Shown here: positions 1-6,800 of the stretch, in pieces
Layout of the letters: every line of letters starts with the position of its first letter
Position numbering within the stretch: the first letter of the stretch is position 1
Source: Actinomycetospora sp.
GTDB taxonomy: Bacteria > Actinomycetota > Actinomycetes > Mycobacteriales > Pseudonocardiaceae
Reading direction: 5' to 3'
Assembly: GCA_025925615.1 (NCBI GenBank)
Contig: JAICLN010000135.1
Location: 1-9,811, forward strand
DNA length: 9,811 nucleotides
Position numbers and translations under genes: made by a program
The notes under the pieces: generated by a model
Seen by the model: only the letters and a program-made list of their open reading frames with translations
Databases searched by the model: none
Told to the model about the DNA's origin: nothing

Positions 1-2208
1 GATGTTCTCCTCCATCCACATCCGCGCACCGCCGGCGCCGCAGCACAGCGCCCGGTCCGCGTGACGTGGCATCTCCTTGAGCACCGCTCCCGCGGCCTCC
101 ACCAGCTCGCGCGGCGGGGTGTAGACCTCGTTGTGGCGGCCCAGGTAGCACGGGTCGTGGTACGTGACCGTCTTCGGCCCGGACCCGCCGTGCCCGTTCG
201 AGGACCCCTCCTTCTCCGCCAGCGCGACGGCGGCCGGCGCGGCCTGGTCGTCCGGGTGCCCGTGCGACGAGTGCCCGTTCGCGGTGACGAGCGCGCGCTC
301 GGTGCCGTCGTTCTGCGGCCCGTGGTACTGCAGATTCGTGGCCGGGCGGATGTCCAGCTTCGCCGCGGGCACCGGGGAGGACTCGGGCGCGACCGGCACC
401 AGCTTCTTCTCGCGGACCAGCTGGTTGAGCAGCTGGGTGTGGTGGACGACCTCGTAGTGGCCCTCGAGCTGCGGGTACTCCCGGCCGAGCGTGTTCATGC
501 AGTGCGGGCAGGTCGTGACGATCTTGCGCGTGCCCGGCTCCCGGCCCTCGAAGACCGAGTCCAGCATCTCCTTGGTCTGCATGGCCATCATCTGGAAGAG
601 GAACTCGTTGCCCGAGCGCCGCGCCGGGTCACCGGTGCAGCTCTCCTCCTTGCCGAGCACGACGTAGTCGACGCCGGCGATGTGCAACAGCTCGGCCGTC
701 GCGCGCACCGTCTTCTTGGCGTTGTCGTCGAACGCGCCGGCGCAGCCGATGAAGAAGAGGTACTCGGTCTCGGGCCGCAGCTCGCCGTCGAACTCCGGCA
801 CCTCGAAGGGCAGGTCCTTCGCCCAGTCCATGCGTGAGGAGTTGTTCTGGCCCCAGGGGTTGCCCTTGTTCTCCAGGTTGCGGAAGAGCACGCCGAGCTC
901 GCCGGGGAACTCCGACTCGATCATGACCTGGTTGCGGCGCATGTCGACGATGTGGTCGACGTGCTCGATGTCGACCGGGCACTGCTCGACGCAGGCGCCG
1001 CAGGTGGTGCAGGACCAGAGGACCTCGGGGTCGATGACGCCGAGCTGCTGGGCGGTCCCGACGAGCGGACGCGCGGCCTGGATGTCGTCGGTGCCGGTGT
1101 GGCGCTCGTAGCCGGACTCCGGCACGCCGTGACCGCCGTGCTCGTTGCCGCCCGCCCCGTCGAGGTCCACCGAGCCCTCGTCGGGCCCAGATCCGGCAGA
1201 CACTGTCTTGCCGCCGATCATGTACGGCGCCTTCGCGAGCATGTGGTCGCGCAGGTCCATGATCAGCAGCTTCGGCGACAGCGGCTTGCCGGTGTTCCAC
1301 GCGGGGCACTGCGACTGGCAGCGGCCGCACTCGGTGCACGTCTCGAAGTCGAGCATGCCCTTCCACGTGAAGTCCTCGATCTTGCCGCGACCGAACGAGG
1401 CCTCCTCGGGCGGATCCTCGAAGTCGATCGGCTTGCCCTCGTGCTCGAGGGGCTGCAGCGGGCCGAGCGCCTTGGGCAGGCGCTTGGCGGCGACGTTGAT
1501 CGGCGCGATGAAGATGTGCAGGTGCTTGGAGTAGAGCACCTGGACCAGGAAGACCAGCGCGACGCCGATGTGGAGCAGCACCATGATCGTCTCGAGGACG
1601 AACAGCGTCGACGGGGAGAGCCCCGTGAACAGCTGCCCGACGGCGATCGAGACCCACGCGCCCGAGGTGTAGGGCAGGTTGCCCGCGGCGGACTCGATGC
1701 CACGGAAGACGAACAGCGTCCAGACCACGTTGAAGATCAGGAACAGGACGATCCACGCGCCGCTGTTGTGCGAGCCGTAGAACCGCGACGAGCGCTCCTT
1801 GCGCTCCGGGTCCTGGCGCACGCGCATGACCGCGAACGTGATGATCGAGATCAGGACCATCACGGCGATGAAGTCCTGCAGGAAGCCCAGGATCGGCGAG
1901 TGCCCGATGCCGGGGATGGCGAAGTCGTCGACGAACAGGGCGCCGTAGGCCTCGATGTAGACCGTCAGCAGGATGATGAAGCCCCACATCGTGAAGAGGT
2001 GGGCGAGGCCGGGGACCGACCAGCGCAGCAGTTTGCGCTGCCCGAAGACCTCGACGAACTGCGTACGCACGCGGCCCCCGAGGCCGTCGGCGCGCTTGGC
2101 GTCGGGCTGACCCGAGCGGATGAGCGTGAAGAGCCACCACGCCCGCCGGGCGGCGACGACCCCCACGGCCACCGTGAGCGCGAGGCCCAGGATCAATCGG
2201 ACGAGCAC
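1..2208 (-). CDS. Membrane-bound (Fe-S) oxidoreductase, HdrD/GlpC type (3' end outside window)
   Basis: The reading frame is open from a GTG at 2208 to the window edge, giving 736 residues without a stop; family members are often somewhat longer, so little of the C-terminus is missing. A Shine-Dalgarno GGGAGG lies 7 nt upstream of the GTG. Visible parts in order: about five hydrophobic segments (roughly residues 2-27, 66-88, 108-126, 151-169 and 203-228) with histidines near the last one, like NarI-type cytochrome subunits; two 4Fe-4S motifs CxxCxxCxxxCP (Cys 291/294/297/301 and 400/403/406/410); then two CCG-type cysteine-rich domains with Cys489, Cys524, CPHC at 567-570, DPCYLG around Cys687, and CCGAGG from 722. 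From the family (HdrD/GlpC-like, mycobacterial Rv0338c group) it should pass electrons between a membrane quinone or heme pool and a soluble partner; the actual donor and acceptor are not known from sequence. Two Gly/His-rich stretches (about 335-374 and 625-682) interrupt the conserved part. It is divergent from the transfer operon and probably unrelated to it. Confidence 0.93.
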   Translation of the reverse strand, partial: MLVRLILGLALTVAVGVVAARRAWWLFTLIRSGQPDAKRADGLGGRVRTQFVEVFGQRKLLRWSVPGLAHLFTMWGFIILLTVYIEAYGALFVDDFAIPGIGHSPILGFLQDFIAVMVLISIITFAVMRVRQDPERKERSSRFYGSHNSGAWIVLFLIFNVVWTLFVFRGIESAAGNLPYTSGAWVSIAVGQLFTGLSPSTLFVLETIMVLLHIGVALVFLVQVLYSKHLHIFIAPINVAAKRLPKALGPLQPLEHEGKPIDFEDPPEEASFGRGKIEDFTWKGMLDFETCTECGRCQSQCPAWNTGKPLSPKLLIMDLRDHMLAKAPYMIGGKTVSAGSGPDEGSVDLDGAGGNEHGGHGVPESGYERHTGTDDIQAARPLVGTAQQLGVIDPEVLWSCTTCGACVEQCPVDIEHVDHIVDMRRNQVMIESEFPGELGVLFRNLENKGNPWGQNNSSRMDWAKDLPFEVPEFDGELRPETEYLFFIGCAGAFDDNAKKTVRATAELLHIAGVDYVVLGKEESCTGDPARRSGNEFLFQMMAMQTKEMLDSVFEGREPGTRKIVTTCPHCMNTLGREYPQLEGHYEVVHHTQLLNQLVREKKLVPVAPESSPVPAAKLDIRPATNLQYHGPQNDGTERALVTANGHSSHGHPDDQAAPAAVALAEKEGSSNGHGGSGPKTVTYHDPCYLGRHNEVYTPPRELVEAAGAVLKEMPRHADRALCCGAGGARMWMEENI

Positions 2209-2215
2209 TGTTCGA

Positions 2216-2221
2216 CCTCCC
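2216..2221 (-). promoter_or_regulatory. Ribosome binding site of the Fe-S oxidoreductase
   Basis: On the minus strand this reads GGGAGG, 7 nt before the GTG at 2208. It is the main reason for choosing that GTG as the start; the first hydrophobic segment begins directly after it. Confidence 0.7.
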
Positions 2222-2305
2222 AGCGGACCCTGCCGGGTGGCACGGGTCGACGACCGTCGTTCGGCGCACTGTAACGGCTGGTCGGAACGGCGTCCCGGCG
2301 AGCGG

Positions 2306-2323
2306 GGTGAGGCGCTACTCACC
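2306..2323. repeat. Inverted repeat GGTGAG-N6-CTCACC, operator-like
   Basis: Two perfect 6-bp arms, GGTGAG and CTCACC, are separated by GCGCTA. The site lies about 35 bp upstream of the possible -10 box of the Fe-S oxidoreductase. The geometry is that of a dimeric-regulator operator. It is not the CRP pattern, because the distance between GTG and CAC is 10 instead of 8. The regulator is unknown. Confidence 0.35.
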
Positions 2324-2399
2324 GGTAACCCAAGGTCTGCGCGATCGGCGGCGCTCGACACCCCGTAGCCGTGGGCTGTCACTCTGTGGTGACCGGATC

Positions 2400-2427
2400 G
2401 CGCGCCCGGGGCCGTGCCGTGGCGCGC
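2400..2427. repeat. GC-only inverted repeat (7-bp arms, 14-nt loop)
   Basis: GCGCGCC at 2400-2406 pairs with GGCGCGC at 2421-2427. It could form a hairpin, but no T-run follows on either strand, so it does not look like an intrinsic terminator. In such GC-rich DNA a repeat of this size may be chance. A second small one, CCCGG-CAT-CCGGG, sits at 2441-2453. Confidence 0.25.
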
Positions 2428-2499
2428 GTCCCCCCATTGCCCCGGCATCCGGGCCACCATGAGTCGCGGTCGTCGGGGTCCGCCGCGGACCTCGGGGCG

Positions 2500-2516
2500 C
2501 ACGGTCACCGACCGTG
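2500..2516. promoter_or_regulatory. Inverted repeat CACGGTC-ACC-GACCGTG upstream of transfer operon
   Basis: Seven-base perfect arms flank a 3-base spacer, about 120 bp before the first transfer gene and directly next to the first CGACCGGTCG palindrome. It could be an operator half of a larger regulatory array or a hairpin. No known binding motif is recognised. Confidence 0.35.
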
Positions 2517-2518
2517 GG

Positions 2519-2591
2519 TCGACCGGTCGCACCGCGCGACGGCGGGGGGTGGTCAGGCCCGGCGACCGACGTGTTTACTCGACCGGTCGAG
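2519..2591. promoter_or_regulatory. Paired palindromes (TCGACCGGTCG twice, 60 bp apart), likely operator region of the transfer operon
   Basis: The 11-bp sequence TCGACCGGTCG occurs at 2519-2529 and again at 2579-2589, exactly 60 bp apart. Each copy contains the perfect 10-bp palindrome CGACCGGTCG; the second is extended to the 14-bp perfect palindrome CTCGACCGGTCGAG (2578-2591) and is followed by a near-copy GACCGGCCGAGG. The second copy lies 46 bp before the start codon of the first transfer gene, where a repressor of the operon would be expected to bind. Conjugation operons are commonly repressed, so an autoregulator is a reasonable guess, but no regulator gene is in the window. The exact palindromes and spacing are seen directly; the function is inferred. 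Confidence 0.4.
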
Positions 2592-2621
2592 ACCGGCCGA
2601 GGACAGTGCCATCGAACGTCC

Positions 2622-2629
2622 GGAGAGGA
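2622..2629 (+). promoter_or_regulatory. Ribosome binding site of the first transfer gene
   Basis: GGAGAGGA lies 8 nt before the ATG at 2638. It fixes the start there and argues against the longer in-frame reading from 2371. Confidence 0.75.
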
Positions 2630-2637
2630 CCCCCGCC

Positions 2638-2952
2638 ATGACCGTCACGACCCTCGGTGCACAGGTGGTCGGCGCTGGTGTCCCGATCACCGATCTGCCC
2701 GCGTACGGGTCGGCCGTCGTGGCGCAGGGCCTCGGGACCAACGGCCTGCAGGGCTGGATCCGCGACAACATCGTCCCGCTGATCCTGCTCGGGATCGCCG
2801 TCATCATGCTCTGGATCGGTGGCCGCGGTGACAACGCGGGCGTCGCCCGTCGCGGGGTCGGGCTCCTGGTCGGGCTCGTCGCCCTGGGCATCGCCGTCTC
2901 GGGCCAGGGTCCGGCGGTCGGTCAGTTCCTGGCCCAGTTGATCACGGGGTGA
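2638..2952 (+). CDS. Small two-helix membrane protein, VirB2/TrbC-like (T4SS pilin or channel component)
   Basis: This 104-residue protein starts at an ATG with a strong ribosome binding site. The first 40 residues are mildly polar, followed by a hydrophobic helix at about 45-60 (NIVPLILLGIAVIMLWIGG region), a short charged turn with GGRGDNAGVARRG, and a second helix at about 76-93. Two helices joined by a short basic loop in about 100 residues is the topology of VirB2/TrbC-type pilins, and the position as first gene before a TcpE/VirB3-like gene and a VirB4 ATPase fits that role. It lacks the long cleavable leader of classic VirB2, so in this Gram-positive setting it may act as a small channel subunit and not form a pilus. 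The function is inferred mainly from size, topology and context. It is separated from the next gene by 4 nt. Confidence 0.75.
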   Translation: MTVTTLGAQVVGAGVPITDLPAYGSAVVAQGLGTNGLQGWIRDNIVPLILLGIAVIMLWIGGRGDNAGVARRGVGLLVGLVALGIAVSGQGPAVGQFLAQLITG

Positions 2953-2956
2953 CGCG

Positions 2957-3721
2957 GTGCAGATCCGCACCGACGACGACGTGTACCGGGTCGACGCCGT
3001 CTGGCTCGGCCCGCCCCGGGCGACCTTCCCCTGGCGCGCCCGCTACTCCAGCTACGGCGTCGGCCTCATCGTCATGATCGCCGTGATGTTCTTCCAGCGT
3101 CGCCTCGGCATCCCGATCGGCTTCTTCTCGGTGGCCTGGGCGCTGCTCATCACGGTCGTCGTGGTCCGGTTCGTCGCCAAGCGGATCGACGAGGACCGCC
3201 CGCTGCTCGAGTGGCTCACCCTCTTCGTCCACGAACTGCGGGGGCCGCGCCGTCGCCTCCGGGGCGAGGGCAGCACCGTCGGGACGGGTCACGTGCAGAT
3301 CGAGGCGGCGCGGCCCCGGCGGGCGCTCCCCGCCGGCCGGACGGACCCGCACGGCGCGCTGGCCGTGCCCGAACCGACCCGGCGGCGAGCCCGACCGCCC
3401 CGTACGGACGAGCCCGTCGCCCGCCGCCCCCGTCGGAAGCCCGGCCGCTCCTGGACCACCCGCGGTGACCACCCCGCCCCCGCGGCACCCCCGCGCGCCG
3501 CACCCGACACCCACGACGCCGTCCCCGACGACGAGGACGGCGTCCTGCACGTGACGGCACGGCGTGCCGACCGGCCGGCGCGCGTCCGCCCCCCACGCTC
3601 CCGACCGGCGAGCGCTCCCCGGCGCTACGGTCCGAGCGCGACCGACGCAGCCGGCGCCGCCCGTCCCCGCACACCCCGTCCCGGCGAGGAGGGCGACGGT
3701 GCTCCGCCGGCGCGGCCCTGA
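2957..3721 (+). CDS. Two-helix transfer protein, TcpE/VirB3/PrgI-like, with long disordered tail
   Basis: The 254-residue product starts at a GTG 4 nt after the previous stop; the only upstream signal is GGGGTGA overlapping that stop, so translation probably depends on coupling. Residues 1-100 are the folded part: a polar start containing VDAVWLGPPRATFPWR, hydrophobic helices at about 33-47 and 54-74, and an amphipathic stretch (LLEWLTLFVHELRGPRRR) before residue 100. Short proteins with this layout next to a VirB4 gene belong to the TcpE/PrgI/VirB3 group, which anchor the VirB4 ATPase to the membrane channel. Residues 105-254 are almost only Arg, Pro, Ala, Asp and Gly and are probably disordered. 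The gene overlaps the ATPase start by 23 nt. Assignment to one exact family is uncertain; a role in the T4SS inner-membrane complex is likely. Confidence 0.75.
   Translation: MQIRTDDDVYRVDAVWLGPPRATFPWRARYSSYGVGLIVMIAVMFFQRRLGIPIGFFSVAWALLITVVVVRFVAKRIDEDRPLLEWLTLFVHELRGPRRRLRGEGSTVGTGHVQIEAARPRRALPAGRTDPHGALAVPEPTRRRARPPRTDEPVARRPRRKPGRSWTTRGDHPAPAAPPRAAPDTHDAVPDDEDGVLHVTARRADRPARVRPPRSRPASAPRRYGPSATDAAGAARPRTPRPGEEGDGAPPARP
3686..3693 (+). promoter_or_regulatory. Ribosome binding site deciding the VirB4-like start
   Basis: GAGGAGGG ends 5 nt before GTG 3699, inside the end of the preceding gene. It favours GTG 3699 over the in-frame ATG-like possibilities further up (the frame is open back to at least 3564), whose extra residues are only Arg/Pro/Ala-rich. 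Confidence 0.7.
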
Positions 3722-6700
3722 GGCCGGCCGGAGAGGCTCGCCGTGGCCGCAGGCCCGCGAGCCGGAGCCGGACGCGCCCGCGGGCTGGGGCTCGTTCCCG
3801 GGGTGGTCGGCCTCGGCGCCGGCCGACCTCGTCCCGGTCCACCGGCCGCCCGAGCCCGAGGACGACCCGGGCGCGGACGACGACCTGCTGGGCTTCGCCG
3901 ACGCCGGCGAGGACCCCGCGGTGCCCGACGACGACGGCGGGCGCGACGAGGCGGCCCGTCCCGGAGGGCTGCGCACCGGTCCGCCGCGGCGACGGCGGGG
4001 CCGCACCCTCGCGGGCGCCTCGGCCGCCCCCTCCTACCGCTCGGCCATCGCGCTGCGCTCGATCGACGGGAACATCGCCCGCACCGGCTCGACGGTCACC
4101 GCCTGGTACCGCCTCGCCCCGCAGGCCTGGAGCTTCCGGTCGGACTCCCAGCGCGAGGCGCTCATCCGTCGCATCGCCAACCAGCTCGGCGAGCTGCAGG
4201 GCCGCTGGTGCCACCTCCGGGTGACGACCCGGCCCTTCCCGGTCGCGCGCTGGGCGGAGGCGTTCGACCGCAACGCCCCGGGACGCCTGCCCGACGTCGG
4301 GGGTGCGCTCGGGTGGGAGGACTTCCTCACCGGCGAGCAGCACCACCTCATGGGCCTGTCGATGGCCGACAAGGAGGTGTTCCTCGGCGTCGAGGTCTCC
4401 GGGCGCTCCGTCGTGGACCGCTGGCTCGAGTCGGCCTCCCCGCTGCTGCACCGCATCGTGCCCTCGGCCGCGAACGCCGAGCTCACCGCGCTCGAGACCG
4501 AGATCGCGCACGTCGACGCCCTGGTCGCCGGCCCCGGGCTCGACGGCGCGCCGTGCACCGCCGAGGACATGGCCTGGCTCATGCACCGCTCCTGCGCGCT
4601 CGGCCTGCCCGCGCCGCGCTCGGTGCACGCCGAGGCCGACGTCGCCTGGGAGAACGAGGACCTCGCCGCGTTCACCGACGGCGTCGCGATGTACCAGGAG
4701 CCCTACGCGCCCACGGTCACCGTCCAGGGCCGGCACGGGCTGCAGCCGGTCTCGCGGCACGTCGCGGTGCTCTCGGTCGGGCTGATGGACTCGCTGCGGA
4801 TCCCCGAGGCCGACGACCCGTGGATGCAGCGCAGCGACCGGCTCCCGTTCCCGGTCGAGTGGTCGGCGCGGATCTACGTGCGCCGCCCCGAGGAGGTCTC
4901 GGGCGAGCTGGCGCGCCAGATGGGCAAGGTCCGCAGCCAGATCCGGCACTACACCCACGACCACGACCTCGACCCGCCGATGTCGCTCGAGCGCCAGGCC
5001 GACCGGGTGCTCCAGATCGAGGACGAGCTCTCCGGCGGGCTCACCCAGCTCAACACGCGGGTCTACGGCTGGTGGCGGATCGCGGTGTCCGGGCGGGACG
5101 AGGCCGAGTCCCTCACCCGCGCGCAGCAGGTGCTCGACCTCTACCGCCCGCGGGTCGCGCTCGAGCACCCCGAGGCGCAGTACGCCTACGCGCGCGAGTT
5201 CATCCCCGGCGAGCCGCTCGCCTCCACCGCCTACCGGCGCCGCGGGTCGGTGACGTGGGTGGCCGCTGGCGTGCCGGCCGCGTCGGCGAGCGTCGGCGAC
5301 CGGCGCGGGGTGCTCCTCGGCGAGACCTGCACCGCGACCCGCCGTCCGGTGGCCTGGGACCCGTGGATGGCCCAGGAGGTGCGGCGGGCGTCGGGCCTGA
5401 CCGCGGTCGTCGGCGGGCTGGGCTCCGGGAAGTCGTTCCTCACCGGGCTGATGGTCTACAAGACGCTGCGGGCCGGGGCTCGCTGGACGGTGCTCGACCC
5501 CTCCGGGCCGCTGGCCGCGCTGACCCGACTGCCCGAGCTCGCCCCGTTCTCCCGCCACATCCACCTGCTCGGCGCCGACCCCGGGATCCTCAACCCCTAC
5601 CGCGTCGTCGCCGAACCACGTCGGGACCACTTCCTCGACGAGCCCGACCCGGAGAAGGCCTGGCGTCGGGAGCGCTCCCTGGCCGCCGCGACGCGCCGGC
5701 GGCTCGTCCTCGACGTCCTCACCGGGCTGCTGCCCTACGACGTGGCGCGCCTGCCCCACACTCGGATCGTCCTGCTCCGGGCGGTCCGTGAGGTCGGCGG
5801 CGGCCAGCACCGGGACCCGGGCCAGGTCATCGCCACGCTGCGCAAGCACGCGCGCGAGGGCGAGGAGCACGCCGATGTGGTCGCCGACTTCCTCGAGGAG
5901 CGCCGCGAGCTGCCCCAGGCCGCGCTGCTCTTCCCCGAGCAGACCGTCGATCCGGAGGACCCGCGCGGGCCGGACGCGGGGGCGGGCGGGGGGACCGGGG
6001 ACCCGAGCGTGCTCGACGAGGAGGAGTACCGGCTCACGGTCCTGACGATGCAGGGCATGACCCTGCCGCGGCCGGGCAGCCCGCGCGAGGAGTGGACCGA
6101 CGGCGAGTCGCTGGCCGTGGAGCTGCTCAACCTGGCGTCCTGGTTGACCCAGCGGACCGTCTACACCGCCGACCGGGACCTCCGGAAGGGCGTCGCGCTC
6201 GACGAGACGCACTTCCTCTCGCAGATCCCTACCGGCAAGGTCCTCATCGACCGGCTCGCCCGCGACTCCCGCAAGTTCAACGTCCGCGCGCTGTTCGCCT
6301 CCCAGCTCGCCGGGGACCTGCTGCGGGTGCCGGGGTTCGCCTCGCTGGTCGACGCGGTGTTCGTCGGGCGCACCGACGACGCCGAGGCGCAGGCCGAGGC
6401 GCTGCGGCTGCTCCGGGTGCCCACCGACGTCGGCTACGAGGAGATGCTGGGGACGCTCTCCCCGCGCCCGACGGCCTCGCGGTCGCTCGGCGACCACGAC
6501 GACAGCCCGGACGACACCCCGCGGCAGTTCGTCTTCTCCGACGGCCACGGCGGCGTCGAGAAGATCCGCGTCGACCTCGAGGGCCCGCACCTGGCCCACC
6601 TGCGCGACGCGCTCGACACCAACCCGGACGCGCGCCGTGCCCACCTGCCCGTGCCGTCGCGGTCCGCCGGCACCGCGCCCCCCGCGCGCGCCCCCGGCGA

Positions 6701-6800
6701 CGAGGACCCGCAGTTCGACCCGCGGGCGAGGACGGGAGCCCGTCCGGCGGACGAGCCCGAGGTCGACGGCGTTCCGGCCGCCCGCGGGGGCGACGGGTGA
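3699..6800 (+). CDS. VirB4-type T4SS ATPase (TraC/TcpF-like, AAA_10-type domain)
   Basis: The 1033-residue protein powers assembly or substrate transfer of the type IV secretion channel at the inner face of the membrane. Residues 1-112 are a Pro- and Asp/Glu-rich, probably disordered leader; the folded part starts near SYRSAIALRSIDGN (about 113). The N-terminal VirB4-like half runs to about 560. The ATPase core has a Walker A motif GGLGSGKS at 572-579 and a Walker B-like VALDETHF with Asp835-Glu836, followed by a FASQLAG segment that resembles the usual glutamine-containing motif after Walker B. Size and motif spacing fit intact VirB4 ATPases; no frameshift is visible. The C-terminal 50 residues are again acidic and Pro-rich. 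The start overlaps the TcpE-like gene by 23 nt, and the stop overlaps the next GTG in the sequence GTGA. I am sure of the family, less of the exact subclass. Confidence 0.93.
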   Translation: MLRRRGPEAGRRGSPWPQAREPEPDAPAGWGSFPGWSASAPADLVPVHRPPEPEDDPGADDDLLGFADAGEDPAVPDDDGGRDEAARPGGLRTGPPRRRRGRTLAGASAAPSYRSAIALRSIDGNIARTGSTVTAWYRLAPQAWSFRSDSQREALIRRIANQLGELQGRWCHLRVTTRPFPVARWAEAFDRNAPGRLPDVGGALGWEDFLTGEQHHLMGLSMADKEVFLGVEVSGRSVVDRWLESASPLLHRIVPSAANAELTALETEIAHVDALVAGPGLDGAPCTAEDMAWLMHRSCALGLPAPRSVHAEADVAWENEDLAAFTDGVAMYQEPYAPTVTVQGRHGLQPVSRHVAVLSVGLMDSLRIPEADDPWMQRSDRLPFPVEWSARIYVRRPEEVSGELARQMGKVRSQIRHYTHDHDLDPPMSLERQADRVLQIEDELSGGLTQLNTRVYGWWRIAVSGRDEAESLTRAQQVLDLYRPRVALEHPEAQYAYAREFIPGEPLASTAYRRRGSVTWVAAGVPAASASVGDRRGVLLGETCTATRRPVAWDPWMAQEVRRASGLTAVVGGLGSGKSFLTGLMVYKTLRAGARWTVLDPSGPLAALTRLPELAPFSRHIHLLGADPGILNPYRVVAEPRRDHFLDEPDPEKAWRRERSLAAATRRRLVLDVLTGLLPYDVARLPHTRIVLLRAVREVGGGQHRDPGQVIATLRKHAREGEEHADVVADFLEERRELPQAALLFPEQTVDPEDPRGPDAGAGGGTGDPSVLDEEEYRLTVLTMQGMTLPRPGSPREEWTDGESLAVELLNLASWLTQRTVYTADRDLRKGVALDETHFLSQIPTGKVLIDRLARDSRKFNVRALFASQLAGDLLRVPGFASLVDAVFVGRTDDAEAQAEALRLLRVPTDVGYEEMLGTLSPRPTASRSLGDHDDSPDDTPRQFVFSDGHGGVEKIRVDLEGPHLAHLRDALDTNPDARRAHLPVPSRSAGTAPPARAPGDEDPQFDPRARTGARPADEPEVDGVPAARGGDG

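Larger units (their letters stand above)
2209..2637. other. Divergent intergenic region, no convincing gene
   Basis: This 429-bp stretch separates the leftward Fe-S oxidoreductase from the rightward transfer operon, so it should hold both promoters. On the minus strand a TACAGT hexamer (2273-2268) is a possible -10 box about 60 bp before the oxidoreductase start, but I see no good -35 partner. On the plus strand GTGTTTACTC (2571-2580) is the only A/T-containing patch close to the operon start, and no clear sigma-70 pair is visible. The region contains several inverted repeats listed separately. The in-frame extension of the first transfer gene back to 2371 has no ribosome binding site and an unnatural Arg/Pro/His composition, so I do not call it coding. 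No tRNA, no attachment-site-like tRNA end, and no T-rich terminator were seen. Confidence 0.6.

Noticed and set aside
629..2274. Long frames on both strands over the Fe-S oxidoreductase (minus 629-2269, plus 952-2274)
   Set aside because: The true frame is the open one from 2208 leftwards with four cysteine motif sets; the others are Arg- or Asp/Val-rich shadows.
2306..2323. CRP/FNR-type binding site
   Set aside because: The spacing between the GTG and CAC halves is 10 bp, not the 8 bp of the usual consensus.
2400..2453. Intrinsic terminator in the intergenic region
   Set aside because: GC-rich hairpins are present, but no T-run follows and both flanking genes point away from the region, so no transcript is expected to end here.
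2371..2637. N-terminal extension of the first transfer gene
   Set aside because: Composition is Arg/Pro/His-rich and unlike the membrane protein that follows, and the ATG at 2638 has a clear GGAGAGGA site.
3216..6644. A 1142-residue open frame on the minus strand opposite the VirB4-like gene
   Set aside because: It is a GC-driven shadow: the opposite strand encodes a VirB4 ATPase with Walker motifs, while this frame gives Arg/Gly/Val/Asp-rich sequence without domains and crosses two real genes.
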